Shown piece by piece: positions 36,669-45,529 of a DNA stretch of 64,000 nucleotides (within the stretch, counting starts at the first letter, position 1; each line of letters starts with the position of its first letter). Under the pieces are notes generated by a model. The model did not search any database, was not told the DNA's origin, and worked only from the letters and a program-made list of their open reading frames with translations. Made by a program: the position numbers and the translations under genes. Source of the DNA: Bacteroidales bacterium (GTDB taxonomy: Bacteria > Bacteroidota > Bacteroidia > Bacteroidales > Tenuifilaceae); contig JABFRB010000028.1 of assembly GCA_013141385.1 (NCBI GenBank), positions 1-64,000 on the forward strand. The letters run 5' to 3'.

Positions 36669-36764
36669 TTTACTTTGATTGGATTAGAAAATGTTTTTAG
36701 TCAAGAACTATTAAATTACTAAGATTATATATAGTTGACTTTTAAAAGAATTATCAATAATTTT

Positions 36765-36892
36765 ATTGTAGCTAAAACTGAGCGAAGGCTTTAAATTATT
36801 TGGAAGAAATTATCTCTTATAAAATTGTAGATTATTTGTGTTTGCAAGCCTCAGCCACTCGCTCATTAACAAAATATTCTGAATTGTAGCTA
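36765..36892 (+). repeat. Structured leader element bounded by 10-bp direct repeats
   Basis: ATTGTAGCTA occurs at 36765-36774 and 36883-36892. Between the copies TGAGCG (36779-36784) pairs with CGCTCA (36860-36865), and AGGCTT (36786-36791) with AAGCCT (36846-36851), forming a long-range stem. It lies immediately upstream of the secreted-protein gene. Confidence 0.45.
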
Positions 36893-36919
36893 TTCAGATA
36901 AACCTAACAGTAAATCAAA

Positions 36920-37447
36920 ATGGCAAAAAAAATCATCTACCTAACAACCCTTCTCTTGGGTTTTCTGATCATTTCTCAACCTACCGTAAACGGGCAGGAA
37001 AAGAAAAAAGTTATCGATAGACCATCAAAGTGCGATGTAAAAAACATTGACGATTTTGTTTCTAAGACCTTCGACACCTATGATGAAAGTCAAAAAATAT
37101 CTGAGGATCTCAGTTTTATCAAGGTAGAGGGTGATGGGAAAACAGTTCCTATTAAAATTACTAACGGTAAAGGAGAGTCTATTAGCAAAGAAACTGCCCT
37201 TATTCAATTTGGCGACTTGCTGGTTAGAGCCAAGAAACAAAACGATAATATAAAGACATTACAAGAACTTCAAAAGCCCGCACAGGAGAGTCTGAAAAAG
37301 TGCCCCTTGACTCAAAAGCCAAAAGCAACCAAATCCCTGAGTAAAGGTGGCGAAGCTTTAAATGAAGTAGTCAAACAAACAAAAGAGCAGGTTGAATTGA
37401 TAGAAAAGCAGATAGCGGATATCAAAACAATTAAAGATTCAAAATAA
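36920..37447 (+). CDS. Hypothetical secreted/periplasmic helical protein
   Basis: A 175-residue protein with a signal peptide (IIYLTTLLLGFLIISQPTVNG). The mature part is charged and mostly helical, with a likely coiled coil at the C-terminal ~45 residues (VVKQTKEQVELIEKQIADIK). Two Cys (CDVKN and KKCPL) could form a disulfide. I do not recognise a family. It stands alone, with its own structured upstream region and terminator. Confidence 0.7.
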   Translation: MAKKIIYLTTLLLGFLIISQPTVNGQEKKKVIDRPSKCDVKNIDDFVSKTFDTYDESQKISEDLSFIKVEGDGKTVPIKITNGKGESISKETALIQFGDLLVRAKKQNDNIKTLQELQKPAQESLKKCPLTQKPKATKSLSKGGEALNEVVKQTKEQVELIEKQIADIKTIKDSK

Positions 37448-37478
37448 ACACCTAGTAATCCAATAAGTCCAAAATGGT

Positions 37479-37504
37479 AAACCCCAACTTTTGAGTTGGG
37501 GTTT
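37479..37504 (+). terminator. Terminator after secreted-protein gene
   Basis: AACCCCAACT / AGTTGGGGTT hairpin with a four-base loop, 32 bp after the stop; only a short T-run follows. Confidence 0.65.
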
Positions 37505-37522
37505 GCTATCTATTCTAATTGT

Positions 37523-37933
37523 TTATTCTTTTTTTGTAGCAATGTAGAAGAAGGGGACATTTGCCATATCAGAAAGCTCCTCGCCCGCTTCGCGAAGTTC
37601 ATCATCATCCTCGTCAAAATACCAATAAATCTTAATGGAAAATCCTTCTTTTTGAAATCCATTGAGCAGTATTATTATATCATAAATAAATTTAGCTGAT
37701 GAGGAGTTAAAGTATATTAACTTAAATTTAAAAGTAAATGGCTCAACTTCAACATTCAAAGATTTGTTGTTTTTAATCCAATTATTCAACTCATCGAGCC
37801 ACTGAATTAATGGAAAATAAAAATCACGAACATTCTCTGGTCGCGAAAACCCACTAATTTCTAGCGTTCGCAATTCAATATTAAAATCAACAGTGGGCGA
37901 TACCTGTGTTCCGTTTATATGTAACGACTTCAT
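37523..37933 (-). CDS. DUF1987 / SiaC-like protein
   Basis: A 136-residue SiaC-like protein: SPTVDF, LEISGFSRPENV..FYFPLIQWLDEL, YFNSSSAK and the acidic FDEDDDELREAGEELSDM. The residue aligning with SiaC Thr68 is a Ser here (Ser77). It is the last of a minus-strand trio after the SiaB-like kinase and another SiaC-like gene, separated from the latter by about 180 bp. It is closest in motif detail to the gene at 38115. Confidence 0.82.
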   Translation of the reverse strand: MKSLHINGTQVSPTVDFNIELRTLEISGFSRPENVRDFYFPLIQWLDELNNWIKNNKSLNVEVEPFTFKFKLIYFNSSSAKFIYDIIILLNGFQKEGFSIKIYWYFDEDDDELREAGEELSDMANVPFFYIATKKE

Positions 37934-38114
37934 TTGTGACTTTATTTTCTAAGGTGCAAGATAGAAAAAACATTCTTTATGTATTACAGAAAAATATTAA
38001 TAAACGATAAAGATGCTAACATAATTGATTAACTAACAATTAGAGATGACCATCAATTAGAAAATAGAGTCTTAAAAAGTAAGTCCGCTTGATAATTAAT
38101 GGGACTTATTCGGT

Positions 38115-38525
38115 TTAGGTTTGGTAGGGTATGAAATTAAAGGGGTATCCAAGCATATCGGAAATCTCTTCACCTGATTCCTGAATCTCATCATCTCCAT
38201 CCTCAAAAAACCAGTTAATTAGTACCTCATTTCCTCTTGAGTGATATTTCATAAATTCTAATAAAATATCAAGTAAGAATTTTGAGGATGCAGAGTTGAA
38301 ATATGTCATCTTAAGGTTTACTGTTAATATATTCTTGTTAAAATCGATATTTTTACTCAATACACCATCACTGAACTCATCAAGCCACTTTAGGATAGGT
38401 CTATAAAAACCAATTACATTTTCTGGTCGCGAGAAACCAGAAATTTCAAATAGATTGTTTTCAGGATCGAAATTTATTTTAGGAGTGAACTCGGTAGGTT
38501 CAATATTAAGGGAATCCATAAGCAT
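38115..38525 (-). CDS. DUF1987 / SiaC-like protein, partner of adjacent SiaB-like kinase
   Basis: A 136-residue protein with TPKINFD, FEISGFSRPENVIGFYRPILKWLDEF, YFNSASSK and EDGDDEIQESGEEISDM. The phospho-site equivalent is Ser78. It begins 5 bp after the stop of the SiaB-like kinase gene, so it is almost certainly translated with it and is the likeliest direct substrate. A start at 38519 (two codons later) is equally plausible. Confidence 0.85.
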   Translation of the reverse strand: MLMDSLNIEPTEFTPKINFDPENNLFEISGFSRPENVIGFYRPILKWLDEFSDGVLSKNIDFNKNILTVNLKMTYFNSASSKFLLDILLEFMKYHSRGNEVLINWFFEDGDDEIQESGEEISDMLGYPFNFIPYQT

Positions 38526-38530
38526 TCTGG

Positions 38531-39058
38531 TTATTTTATGTGTTTATGGGCTATCTGCACGTTTAATGTAAAATATGAATATTTATCATTAATTGTTGAA
38601 AAGGTATAGTTGATTTTATTTTCTGAAACCTTTGCAATATTAATAATTCCGAGACCCGCACCTCCTTTAGGTGAAACATTTCCGCTTAAAATAGTATTCT
38701 TATACAGATCCTTCAATCCTTCTTTGTCAAGCGAATTGACTCTGTCTAATTTATTCTTTAAAAGTAGAATTTTATGGTTAAATATTGAGTTTGAAACATA
38801 CATCGTTAGATTTTGAGAATCCATATATAAGTTAAATTTCGGTAAAAATGCTTTATCATCCTCAATATGATCCTGATGCTTATAGATGTTTTCCAAACTT
38901 TCAACCATGGCAGCATACACCTTTTTTCTAATAGTAATATTCATACCACGTTTATCAAGAAGGGCAGCCATCTTGTTAAGCAAAAATCCTATTTCTTCGT
39001 AGCTCAAAGGCCCAAAATGCCTTAATAACTCTTCGTTAGCTATTTCTACTTCTTCCAT
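38531..39058 (-). CDS. SiaB-family (DUF6272) protein kinase, HATPase-like
   Basis: A 175-residue protein resembling the SiaB family of single-domain GHKL kinases. The N-box equivalent is ESLENIYKH (Glu56, Asn57) and the ATP-lid glycine motif is GGAGLGI (about 132-138); there is no transmembrane or sensor domain. In Pseudomonas SiaB phosphorylates SiaC and SiaA dephosphorylates it. Two SiaC-like genes follow in the same direction, but no SiaA/PP2C-type phosphatase gene is present in the window. The ATG at 39058 is chosen over a TTG at 39079. Confidence 0.78.
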   Translation of the reverse strand: MEEVEIANEELLRHFGPLSYEEIGFLLNKMAALLDKRGMNITIRKKVYAAMVESLENIYKHQDHIEDDKAFLPKFNLYMDSQNLTMYVSNSIFNHKILLLKNKLDRVNSLDKEGLKDLYKNTILSGNVSPKGGAGLGIINIAKVSENKINYTFSTINDKYSYFTLNVQIAHKHIK

Positions 39059-39231
39059 TTTATATTCTAAGGGTTGCAAAATATGAAAGTTAATTAATAT
39101 TAACTAATATTCAAAGGCATTTTCGATAAAACATATTTTGGTTCTAATAAAAAATAATTTACAATATCACCTTAAAAATACTATTTTCTTTCAATATTAA
39201 ACTATTAATGAGGCTATTTTTAACCTTATTT

Positions 39232-39260
39232 AAAAAAAAGGTTGGAATAAATCCAACCCT
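39232..39260 (-). terminator. Terminator after S46 peptidase gene
   Basis: GGTTGGA / TCCAACC hairpin with a five-base loop, followed on the minus strand by a run of eight T. Confidence 0.85.
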
Positions 39261-39286
39261 TTAGTACAGATATAGCAGTTTTCTAT

Positions 39287-41434
39287 TTATTGAATTATCT
39301 TCATTTCATCGATTAATCGTGCTGCTCCAGCATATTTATCAACGATAAAAAGAACATACCGAATATCAACATTTATAGTTCGTTGAAGTTGCTTCTCAAA
39401 AACGATATCTCCGCTCATAGCCTCCCAGTTTCCATCAAAAGCTAGTCCAATAAGTTCTCCATAAGCGTTTAACACGGGGCTGCCAGAGTTTCCACCAGTT
39501 ATATCGTTTGTAGTTATAAATGCAACTGGCATTTTGCCATTTTCACCATAACGACCATAGTCCTTTGTTTTGTAAAGATCCTTTAATTTTTCTGGAACAA
39601 CAAATTCCCAATTATCTGGATCTTCCTTCTCCATAACACCATCAAGTGTTGTTAAAAACTCATAATGAACAGCATCCATAGGGTAATAATCTTTAACCTG
39701 TCCATAGGTTAAACGCATGGTCGAATTTGCATCTGGATACATCGCTTTCCCTTGATTCATTTCCAAAACACCCGCAATATATAACCTTTGACCCTTTTTA
39801 TAGAGAATATCAAATGGATCCATTAGTTTTTTTATCTCTTTATCCTTAGCACTAATTGATTTTGATGCTATAAACGCCGGATCATTTTCTAAAATAGCCA
39901 AAGTTGGTGCTGCAAGAAATTCATTTACCTTAGTAGAATCTGAAAAAATTGATTTGGTAAACAAAAAGTCTGAATATTTCACAAAGTCTCCTTGGTATTC
40001 GGCAGTAATTGTGTTAAATATATCTGGATAATACGTTTTATCGACATTTTCATAAAATAATTTTAGCATTGCACAAGCTACTTTTATATCAGTGGCTAAG
40101 CTGTAATCCTTATAAAATAGTTTTGCTTCTCTCTTTAATCTCAATGCCCTTTTCCCAATTGAATCCGGATCATTCAATTTTAATGATTCATATAACCTTG
40201 ATGCCTTATCTGCCATTGAGAATATTTCGATTCCTCTTGACAATGCCTCCGAGATGTATTGGGTTACGTAAGTGTAATTCTTATTGCCTGCTATACCTTG
40301 CTCAACCATTTTTAGAGCCTCTCCATATTTCTCTTTTCGTTGACTGTTTTCGGACACCCAATCGGAAAAAGTTTTTTCACCCTGTTTTTTAATATCAAAT
40401 ACCTTTAGCCGTTTAAGCGCTTTATTTTGCCCAATGGAGTTCTTCCAGTAGTTGCTTGATCTAGAGTATTTAGATGCATATTTAATGTTAATTGCTCTAT
40501 CTGCTAGCATATCTTTTAGTAGGATATCCTGTCTGATTCCTCTAATAAGAATTCTGTTCTTATTACTAATATTGATTTGGGTTTCAACCTCCGAAGAGGT
40601 CATGTAACGCTGTGTCCTTGCGGGATATCCCATTATCATTGCAAAGTCATCCTTTTTAACGCCTTTTATCGAAATTGTTAGTGCTTTTTTGGGTTTATAA
40701 GGCACGTTCTCATTTGAGTACTCACCTGGTTTGTTTTCTTTATTGGCATATACACGAAAAATCGAAAAATCCCCAGTATGGCGAGGCCACATCCAGTTAT
40801 CCGTATCAGCACCATATTTTCCAATTGATGATGGTGGAGCACCAACCATTCTTACATCATTAAAAACCTCATATACTAAAAGATAAAATTGATTTCCGCC
40901 AAAATAATTTTTTACAATTGCATTGTAACTATTACCTTCTTTTGCCTTTTTAGAGATTTCACCACTTATTTTTTCAATTGCCTTATCTCTTTCTGGTTCT
41001 GTCATTTGCGGTGTAATTGCTGCATTGACTTGATTTGTTACATCTTCGAGTCTAACCAAGAAAGTAACAGATAATCCGGGCGTTGGAATTTCTTCCTCAA
41101 GTGTTTTTGCCCAGAAACCATCCTTTAAATAATCATGTGTTGGCGAACTGTGCTTCTGAATTGAACCGTAACCACAATGGTGATTTGTAAGAATCAAGCC
41201 TTGTTCAGAAATAATTTCTCCAGTACAACCGTTACCAAAAATTACAATTGCATCTTTTAAGCAGGAACTATTAATACTGTAAATATCTTCAGCTGAAAGT
41301 TTTAATCCCTCCTGTTTCATCTGCTTTATATTTAGTTGATTGAGCAAAGGAAGTAGCCACATCCCTTCGTCCGCTTTTACAGTATTTCCTATTAGGATAA
41401 CCATCCCAATTAGCAGTAAACAAAATCTTCTCAT
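39287..41434 (-). CDS. S46-family dipeptidyl-peptidase, DPP7-like
   Basis: A 715-residue exported serine peptidase with a signal peptide (MRRFCLLLIGMVILIGNTVKA). The chymotrypsin-like double beta-barrel is interrupted by a helical domain (about 290-580). The catalytic His lies in NHHCGYGS (85/86), the Asp region in DTDNWMWPRHTGDFSIFR and Ser650 in GGNSGSPVLN. The residue 18 after the Ser (Gly668) corresponds to the S1 determinant that is Gly in DPP7 (hydrophobic P1) and Arg in DPP11 (Asp/Glu P1), so DPP7-like specificity is predicted. It should cut dipeptides from peptides in the periplasm, feeding amino-acid-based metabolism. Confidence 0.93.
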   Translation of the reverse strand: MRRFCLLLIGMVILIGNTVKADEGMWLLPLLNQLNIKQMKQEGLKLSAEDIYSINSSCLKDAIVIFGNGCTGEIISEQGLILTNHHCGYGSIQKHSSPTHDYLKDGFWAKTLEEEIPTPGLSVTFLVRLEDVTNQVNAAITPQMTEPERDKAIEKISGEISKKAKEGNSYNAIVKNYFGGNQFYLLVYEVFNDVRMVGAPPSSIGKYGADTDNWMWPRHTGDFSIFRVYANKENKPGEYSNENVPYKPKKALTISIKGVKKDDFAMIMGYPARTQRYMTSSEVETQINISNKNRILIRGIRQDILLKDMLADRAINIKYASKYSRSSNYWKNSIGQNKALKRLKVFDIKKQGEKTFSDWVSENSQRKEKYGEALKMVEQGIAGNKNYTYVTQYISEALSRGIEIFSMADKASRLYESLKLNDPDSIGKRALRLKREAKLFYKDYSLATDIKVACAMLKLFYENVDKTYYPDIFNTITAEYQGDFVKYSDFLFTKSIFSDSTKVNEFLAAPTLAILENDPAFIASKSISAKDKEIKKLMDPFDILYKKGQRLYIAGVLEMNQGKAMYPDANSTMRLTYGQVKDYYPMDAVHYEFLTTLDGVMEKEDPDNWEFVVPEKLKDLYKTKDYGRYGENGKMPVAFITTNDITGGNSGSPVLNAYGELIGLAFDGNWEAMSGDIVFEKQLQRTINVDIRYVLFIVDKYAGAARLIDEMKIIQ

Positions 41435-41536
41435 AGCCAGGTTTATTTTATATTATAAATATTTAAGGTTAAATGATAACGTATAGACTTAACAAATACA
41501 ATAAAGTTTATTTAACAAAAAATACCAAAAGAAATA

Positions 41537-42136
41537 TTAAAACATTTTAAGTTGGTTTTCTTGCAGTTTATAGGATAATCGATGATAAGGTGTAATTCCG
41601 AATTCCTGTAATGCTTTTCGATGGAATTTAGTTGGGTATCCTTTATTCTGTTCCCACCCATATTGAGGAAATTCATTATGCAGGTTAGCCATATAATCAT
41701 CGCGAAAGGTTTTTGCCAGAATAGAAGCTGCTGCAATTGACATATATTTTGCATCTCCTTTAACAATACATTGATGTTGAATTCCAGGATATTGTTTAAA
41801 CCTATTTCCATCAATTAGCAAAAGTTCAGGTTTAAGGTTTTTTAAAGCATCAACCGCCTTATGCATTGCCAAAATGGATGCATTTAGTATATTAATTTTA
41901 TCGATCTCAATATTGGATACCTGCTGAACCGAGTAATCAAGGGCATTTGTAATTATTATTTCCCTAAGGGCATAACGCTGCTTAGCCGATAGCATTTTTG
42001 AATCGTTAAGAACCTCATTTACAAAATCAGGGGGCAGTATTACGGTTGCAGCAAAAACTGGTCCTGCAAGGCATCCCCGACCAGCTTCATCACAACCGGC
42101 CTCAATAGTATTGGGCTTATAGAAGGGTTTAAGCAT
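41537..42136 (-). CDS. rnhB: Ribonuclease HII
   Basis: A 199-residue enzyme that removes ribonucleotides and RNA from RNA/DNA hybrids. The acidic active site is visible: AGCDEAGRGCLAGPVFAA (DEAGRG), DSKMLSAKQR, LLIDGNRF and VKGDAKYMSIAAASILAKTFRD. The C-terminus (HRKALQEFGITPYHRLSY) is standard. It starts 5 bp after the glycosyltransferase gene and is likely co-transcribed. Confidence 0.97.
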   Translation of the reverse strand: MLKPFYKPNTIEAGCDEAGRGCLAGPVFAATVILPPDFVNEVLNDSKMLSAKQRYALREIIITNALDYSVQQVSNIEIDKINILNASILAMHKAVDALKNLKPELLLIDGNRFKQYPGIQHQCIVKGDAKYMSIAAASILAKTFRDDYMANLHNEFPQYGWEQNKGYPTKFHRKALQEFGITPYHRLSYKLQENQLKMF

Positions 42137-42141
42137 GGTAT

Positions 42142-43269
42142 TTACTGGTTAACTGTTTTCATCATACATTTGTAAAGTGAATTAGCAGTACTATCCCAGC
42201 TAAATCGTTCACGTTGGATACGAGCGTTCACAATAAGCTGTTTCCTTAAGCTTTCGTCCTTGGAAATTATTATCATCCCTTCGGCAATAGATTCAATATT
42301 AAAGGGATCGACATAGATGGCTGCATCTCCTGAAACTTCAGGTAAAGATGTGCAATTAGATACTACTAGCGGCACATCACACTTCATCGCTTCAAGTATT
42401 GGGATACCAAACCCTTCATAATATGAAACAAATACCATAGCTAGAGCTGAACCAATAACATTCTTAAGCCTATCAACCTGTAATCGCCCAGAGAAAATAA
42501 CTTCATCCTTAAACTCCATTCCTTTTAAAATCCCCATCATCTGAGATGTTCCATACATTTTTTCGCCAACTATTACTAGTTTTATCTTTGAACTCGTTGA
42601 CTTTTTAAATAGTTCAAACGCTAATAATAACCTAACAATATTCTTACGTGGGTTAAAGGCTCCCACGAATACAAAGTATGGTGCTCCATGGGATATCAAA
42701 TTCTGGGTTCCCTCTATTTCTTTTGGAGATAAAGGGGTATACAATTCATTCGCACCATTATATACTACATCAATTTTGGCTGGATCGATTCCGTAATTTT
42801 GACAAATATCCTTTTTAGAATATTCGCTTACTGTTGCTAATCGGTTGGCTTTGTGTGCGAATTTTGGGAAGAAATAGTTATAGTACCACCTTACTAAAAG
42901 AGGTATCGTTTGAGGAAAATGAAAAAAATTAATGTCGTGTATTACCCCTATCTGTGGTATATTTGATTTAAGTGGGAGGTAACCATCCGGTGAGACAAAA
43001 AGGTCGATTTTGTTCTTTTTAATATATTTTTTTACGGAAATCTCAAACCATATAAACCACAAGATGGGATGTCTAGATTGTGGTTTGAGCACAACAGGTT
43101 TTATATTGTTCGAAAAAATGAAATCAGGATCGAATTTTCTATCAAACAGAAAAAAAAACTCATGCTCAGGATGACCCTGAGTAATTCGCTTCATGGTTTC
43201 ATACGTAAACCAACCTATCCCTTCGAGTCGATTTTTAAGCAGAAAGCGAGTGTTAACGGCAATCCTCAT
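42142..43269 (-). CDS. Glycosyltransferase family 4 protein
   Basis: A 375-residue GT-B glycosyltransferase. The C-terminal donor-binding domain has FVGAFNPRKNIVRLL, LVIVGEKMYG, FSGRLQVDRLKNVIGSALAMVF and SYYEGFGIPILEAMKCDVPLVVSN (the GT4 E-x7-E motif). The N-terminus carries an acceptor domain with GIGWFTYE. It probably adds a sugar from a nucleotide donor to a surface polysaccharide or lipid-linked glycan. A flippase is encoded divergently 120 bp away, supporting a glycan-export role, but there is no full polysaccharide cluster. Confidence 0.92.
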   Translation of the reverse strand: MRIAVNTRFLLKNRLEGIGWFTYETMKRITQGHPEHEFFFLFDRKFDPDFIFSNNIKPVVLKPQSRHPILWFIWFEISVKKYIKKNKIDLFVSPDGYLPLKSNIPQIGVIHDINFFHFPQTIPLLVRWYYNYFFPKFAHKANRLATVSEYSKKDICQNYGIDPAKIDVVYNGANELYTPLSPKEIEGTQNLISHGAPYFVFVGAFNPRKNIVRLLLAFELFKKSTSSKIKLVIVGEKMYGTSQMMGILKGMEFKDEVIFSGRLQVDRLKNVIGSALAMVFVSYYEGFGIPILEAMKCDVPLVVSNCTSLPEVSGDAAIYVDPFNIESIAEGMIIISKDESLRKQLIVNARIQRERFSWDSTANSLYKCMMKTVNQ

Positions 43270-43388
43270 CAGAAAACATTTCCATCAAATTACATCATTT
43301 TTACATTAATTTGCAAGGATTATTATTTTAGATGTTTGGTTAAATCTACCTTTTGTCTACATTTGGATAATTCAACATTTGTAAAGCA

Positions 43389-44828
43389 GTGAAGAGAAAG
43401 TTCGCTACAAATCTAATTCTACTACTATCCCTTAATTTACTTGTAAAACCATTTTGGATCTTTGGGATTGACCGAACTGTTCAAAATCTTGTGGGTGCTG
43501 GTGAATATGGATTATTCTACTCTCTATTCAACTTTTCTCTACTATTAAATATTGTACTTGATTTCGGGTTAACCAACTTTAATAATCGCGAGATTAGTAG
43601 ACACTCACAACTCATTTCCAAATACTTCTCTAATATCGTTGTTATAAAGGTTATTCTTGCTATTATCTATGGTATCCTTTGTTTAGGAGTAGGTGTTATA
43701 ATGGGATATAGTGGACGGCAATTCTATCTCCTTTCTTTGCTAGTTTTCAACCAATTTGTATCATCTTTTATTCTTTACCTACGCTCCAACCTCAGCGGCC
43801 TACAGTTTTTTAAAACCGATAGTTTTATCTCTGTTTTAGATCGTTTTTTGATGATTTTGATTTGCAGTTTTTTGCTATGGGGAAACATTTCGAACTTCCA
43901 ATTCTCCATTGATTGGTTTGTCTACGCTCAAACTGCATCCTATATTATCACATTGTGTATTACTTTTTTAATTGTTTTACCCAAAACAAATTTCTTTAAA
44001 TTTCGATTCGATAAAGTTTTCCTGATCTCAATTGTACGGCAAAGCTATCCGTTCGCTTTGCTTGTTCTACTTATGAATCTGTACAGTAGAATTGACTCCG
44101 TAATGCTTGAAAGAATACTCCCTAAAGGGAATGTGGAATCAGGAATTTACGCTCAAGCATTTCGTATTGTTGATGCTGTTAATATGATACCCTTTCTATT
44201 TGCTGGCCTTTTACTTCCAATATTTTCAAAAATGATCAAGAATATAGAACCAACCCAGCCTCTTGTTGGTTTCTCATTCTCCTTACTTTTCATTCCTGCA
44301 TTTGCCTTTACTGTCTCCTGTGTGTTTTTTCGATCAGAATTGATGCTTCTTCTTTATCATCAGCATGCCGCTGAATCTTCATCAGTATTAGGCATACTAA
44401 TGATTTCGTTTCTCTTGATATCTATAAATTACATCTTCGGAACCCTTTTAACAGCCAATGGAAGTATTTGGCAACTAAATAAAATAGCCGTAATTGGAGT
44501 TGCTGTAAGTTTTACATTGAATATTATTTTAATACCTCATTACAAATCCTTTGGTGCAGCAATCGCTAATTTAAACACACAGCTAATCGTTTTAATTTTA
44601 CAAGTATTTCTTGCCTTTAAGACTTTTAATTTTACAGTAAACATCAAGCAATTAGGTGTTTATTTTATCTTTATTCCAGCAAGTATTGTTCTTGTATTTC
44701 TTGCAAAAACGCTGTTTCCGCTATGGATTGTAGGGTTTGTTTTCTCTTTGCTCAGTGTAGCATTGCTTAGCTTCCTTTTGAAAATCATTAAAATAAGAGA
44801 ACTATTAGATCTTTTTATTAAAGGCTAA
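43389..44828 (+). CDS. Wzx-like polysaccharide/lipid-linked glycan flippase (MATE-like superfamily)
   Basis: A 479-residue integral membrane protein with about 14 hydrophobic segments, resembling the polysaccharide biosynthesis (Wzx/RfbX) family: KPFWIFGIDRTVQNLVGAGEYGLFYSLFNFSLLL at the start, then DFGLTNFNNREISR, YSRIDSVMLERIL, YAQAFRIVDAVNMIPFLFAGLLLPIFSKMI and SFGAAIANLNTQLIV. It likely flips an undecaprenyl-linked glycan. The start is a GTG at 43389, since no ATG is available before the first membrane segment. The nearest gene is a divergent GT4 glycosyltransferase. Confidence 0.9.
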   Translation: MKRKFATNLILLLSLNLLVKPFWIFGIDRTVQNLVGAGEYGLFYSLFNFSLLLNIVLDFGLTNFNNREISRHSQLISKYFSNIVVIKVILAIIYGILCLGVGVIMGYSGRQFYLLSLLVFNQFVSSFILYLRSNLSGLQFFKTDSFISVLDRFLMILICSFLLWGNISNFQFSIDWFVYAQTASYIITLCITFLIVLPKTNFFKFRFDKVFLISIVRQSYPFALLVLLMNLYSRIDSVMLERILPKGNVESGIYAQAFRIVDAVNMIPFLFAGLLLPIFSKMIKNIEPTQPLVGFSFSLLFIPAFAFTVSCVFFRSELMLLLYHQHAAESSSVLGILMISFLLISINYIFGTLLTANGSIWQLNKIAVIGVAVSFTLNIILIPHYKSFGAAIANLNTQLIVLILQVFLAFKTFNFTVNIKQLGVYFIFIPASIVLVFLAKTLFPLWIVGFVFSLLSVALLSFLLKIIKIRELLDLFIKG

Positions 44829-44990
44829 CCCGCTTCTTTTTTTAGATTATTGTTTAAAGAAATATTATCTCTATTCGCCTTCTATGAACGTAATTTGGTA
44901 AAATTTGCAACTATGCCTTGAATATTTCTTTCTAAAAGATTACCTTTAAACCCGATAAATTAATTTGGCTTATATTAAACATTAGTATTC

Positions 44991-45500
44991 ATGGGTCTTC
45001 TGATTGATAAAACAGCTGATACCCCTTATATTAATTTTTCTGAAGAAGGAATTATTGACATAGAAGGTCGTTCCATCGCAGAGGATGTGTTTTCATTTTG
45101 GCAGCCATTACTAGAGTGGGTAACTGACTACTGCAAGAAACCAGCAGCCTTTACAAGCATTGTAATTTACCTTGAGTATACAAATAGCAGTTCAAATAAA
45201 TACATTAATGAGATACTTAGAAAAATTGAAGACTGCAGCTCCAATGGAAATAAACTGCTTATAACTTGGAAATACGAAGAGGATGATGAATCGATATATC
45301 AACTTGGCAAAGACCTAGAAGCTATAACAAAACTTTCTTTTAAATTTGAAGTTGTTGAGATAGAGAGGATGAGAACTCAACGGGTTAAAATAAAAAGTAA
45401 AAAGAATGGTAATGAGGCAATAATTACATACCGTTACTGGGATGCCATTATTCGTAATGGACATGGTGATGAATATATAGTACTTGAAGAGATTAACTAA
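44991..45500 (+). CDS. DUF1987 / SiaC-like protein with C-terminal extension
   Basis: A 169-residue SiaC-like protein. Residues 1-120 show TPYINFSEEG, DIEGRSIAEDVFSFWQPLLEW, YTNSSSNK (phospho-site equivalent Ser66) and EEDDESIYQLGKDL. A further ~45 residues follow (MRTQRVKIKSKKNG..EAIITYRYWDAIIRNGHGDEYI) that the four paralogues lack and that I do not recognise. It diverges more than the others (IAEDV for IPENV, WQPL for YxPI). It is followed 29 bp later by another SiaC-like gene. Confidence 0.75.
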   Translation: MGLLIDKTADTPYINFSEEGIIDIEGRSIAEDVFSFWQPLLEWVTDYCKKPAAFTSIVIYLEYTNSSSNKYINEILRKIEDCSSNGNKLLITWKYEEDDESIYQLGKDLEAITKLSFKFEVVEIERMRTQRVKIKSKKNGNEAIITYRYWDAIIRNGHGDEYIVLEEIN

Positions 45501-45529
45501 TATATACTGTTTCATTTAATGCTTATTTC

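Larger units (their letters stand above)
36554..36919. other. Divergent regulatory region between sufB and a secreted-protein gene
   Basis: No gene is seen in these 366 bp. They hold the candidate suf -7 box (36661-36668) and, on the other side, a structured element at 36765-36892. Confidence 0.5.

Noticed and set aside
37523-39058. SpoIIE/PP2C phosphatase expected next to SiaB/SiaC-like genes
   Set aside because: Neighbouring genes are a secreted helical protein and an S46 peptidase; no phosphatase domain is present.
41512-41814. 100-codon frame overlapping rnhB
   Set aside because: Out-of-frame shadow on the same strand; RNase HII carries the full family motif set.
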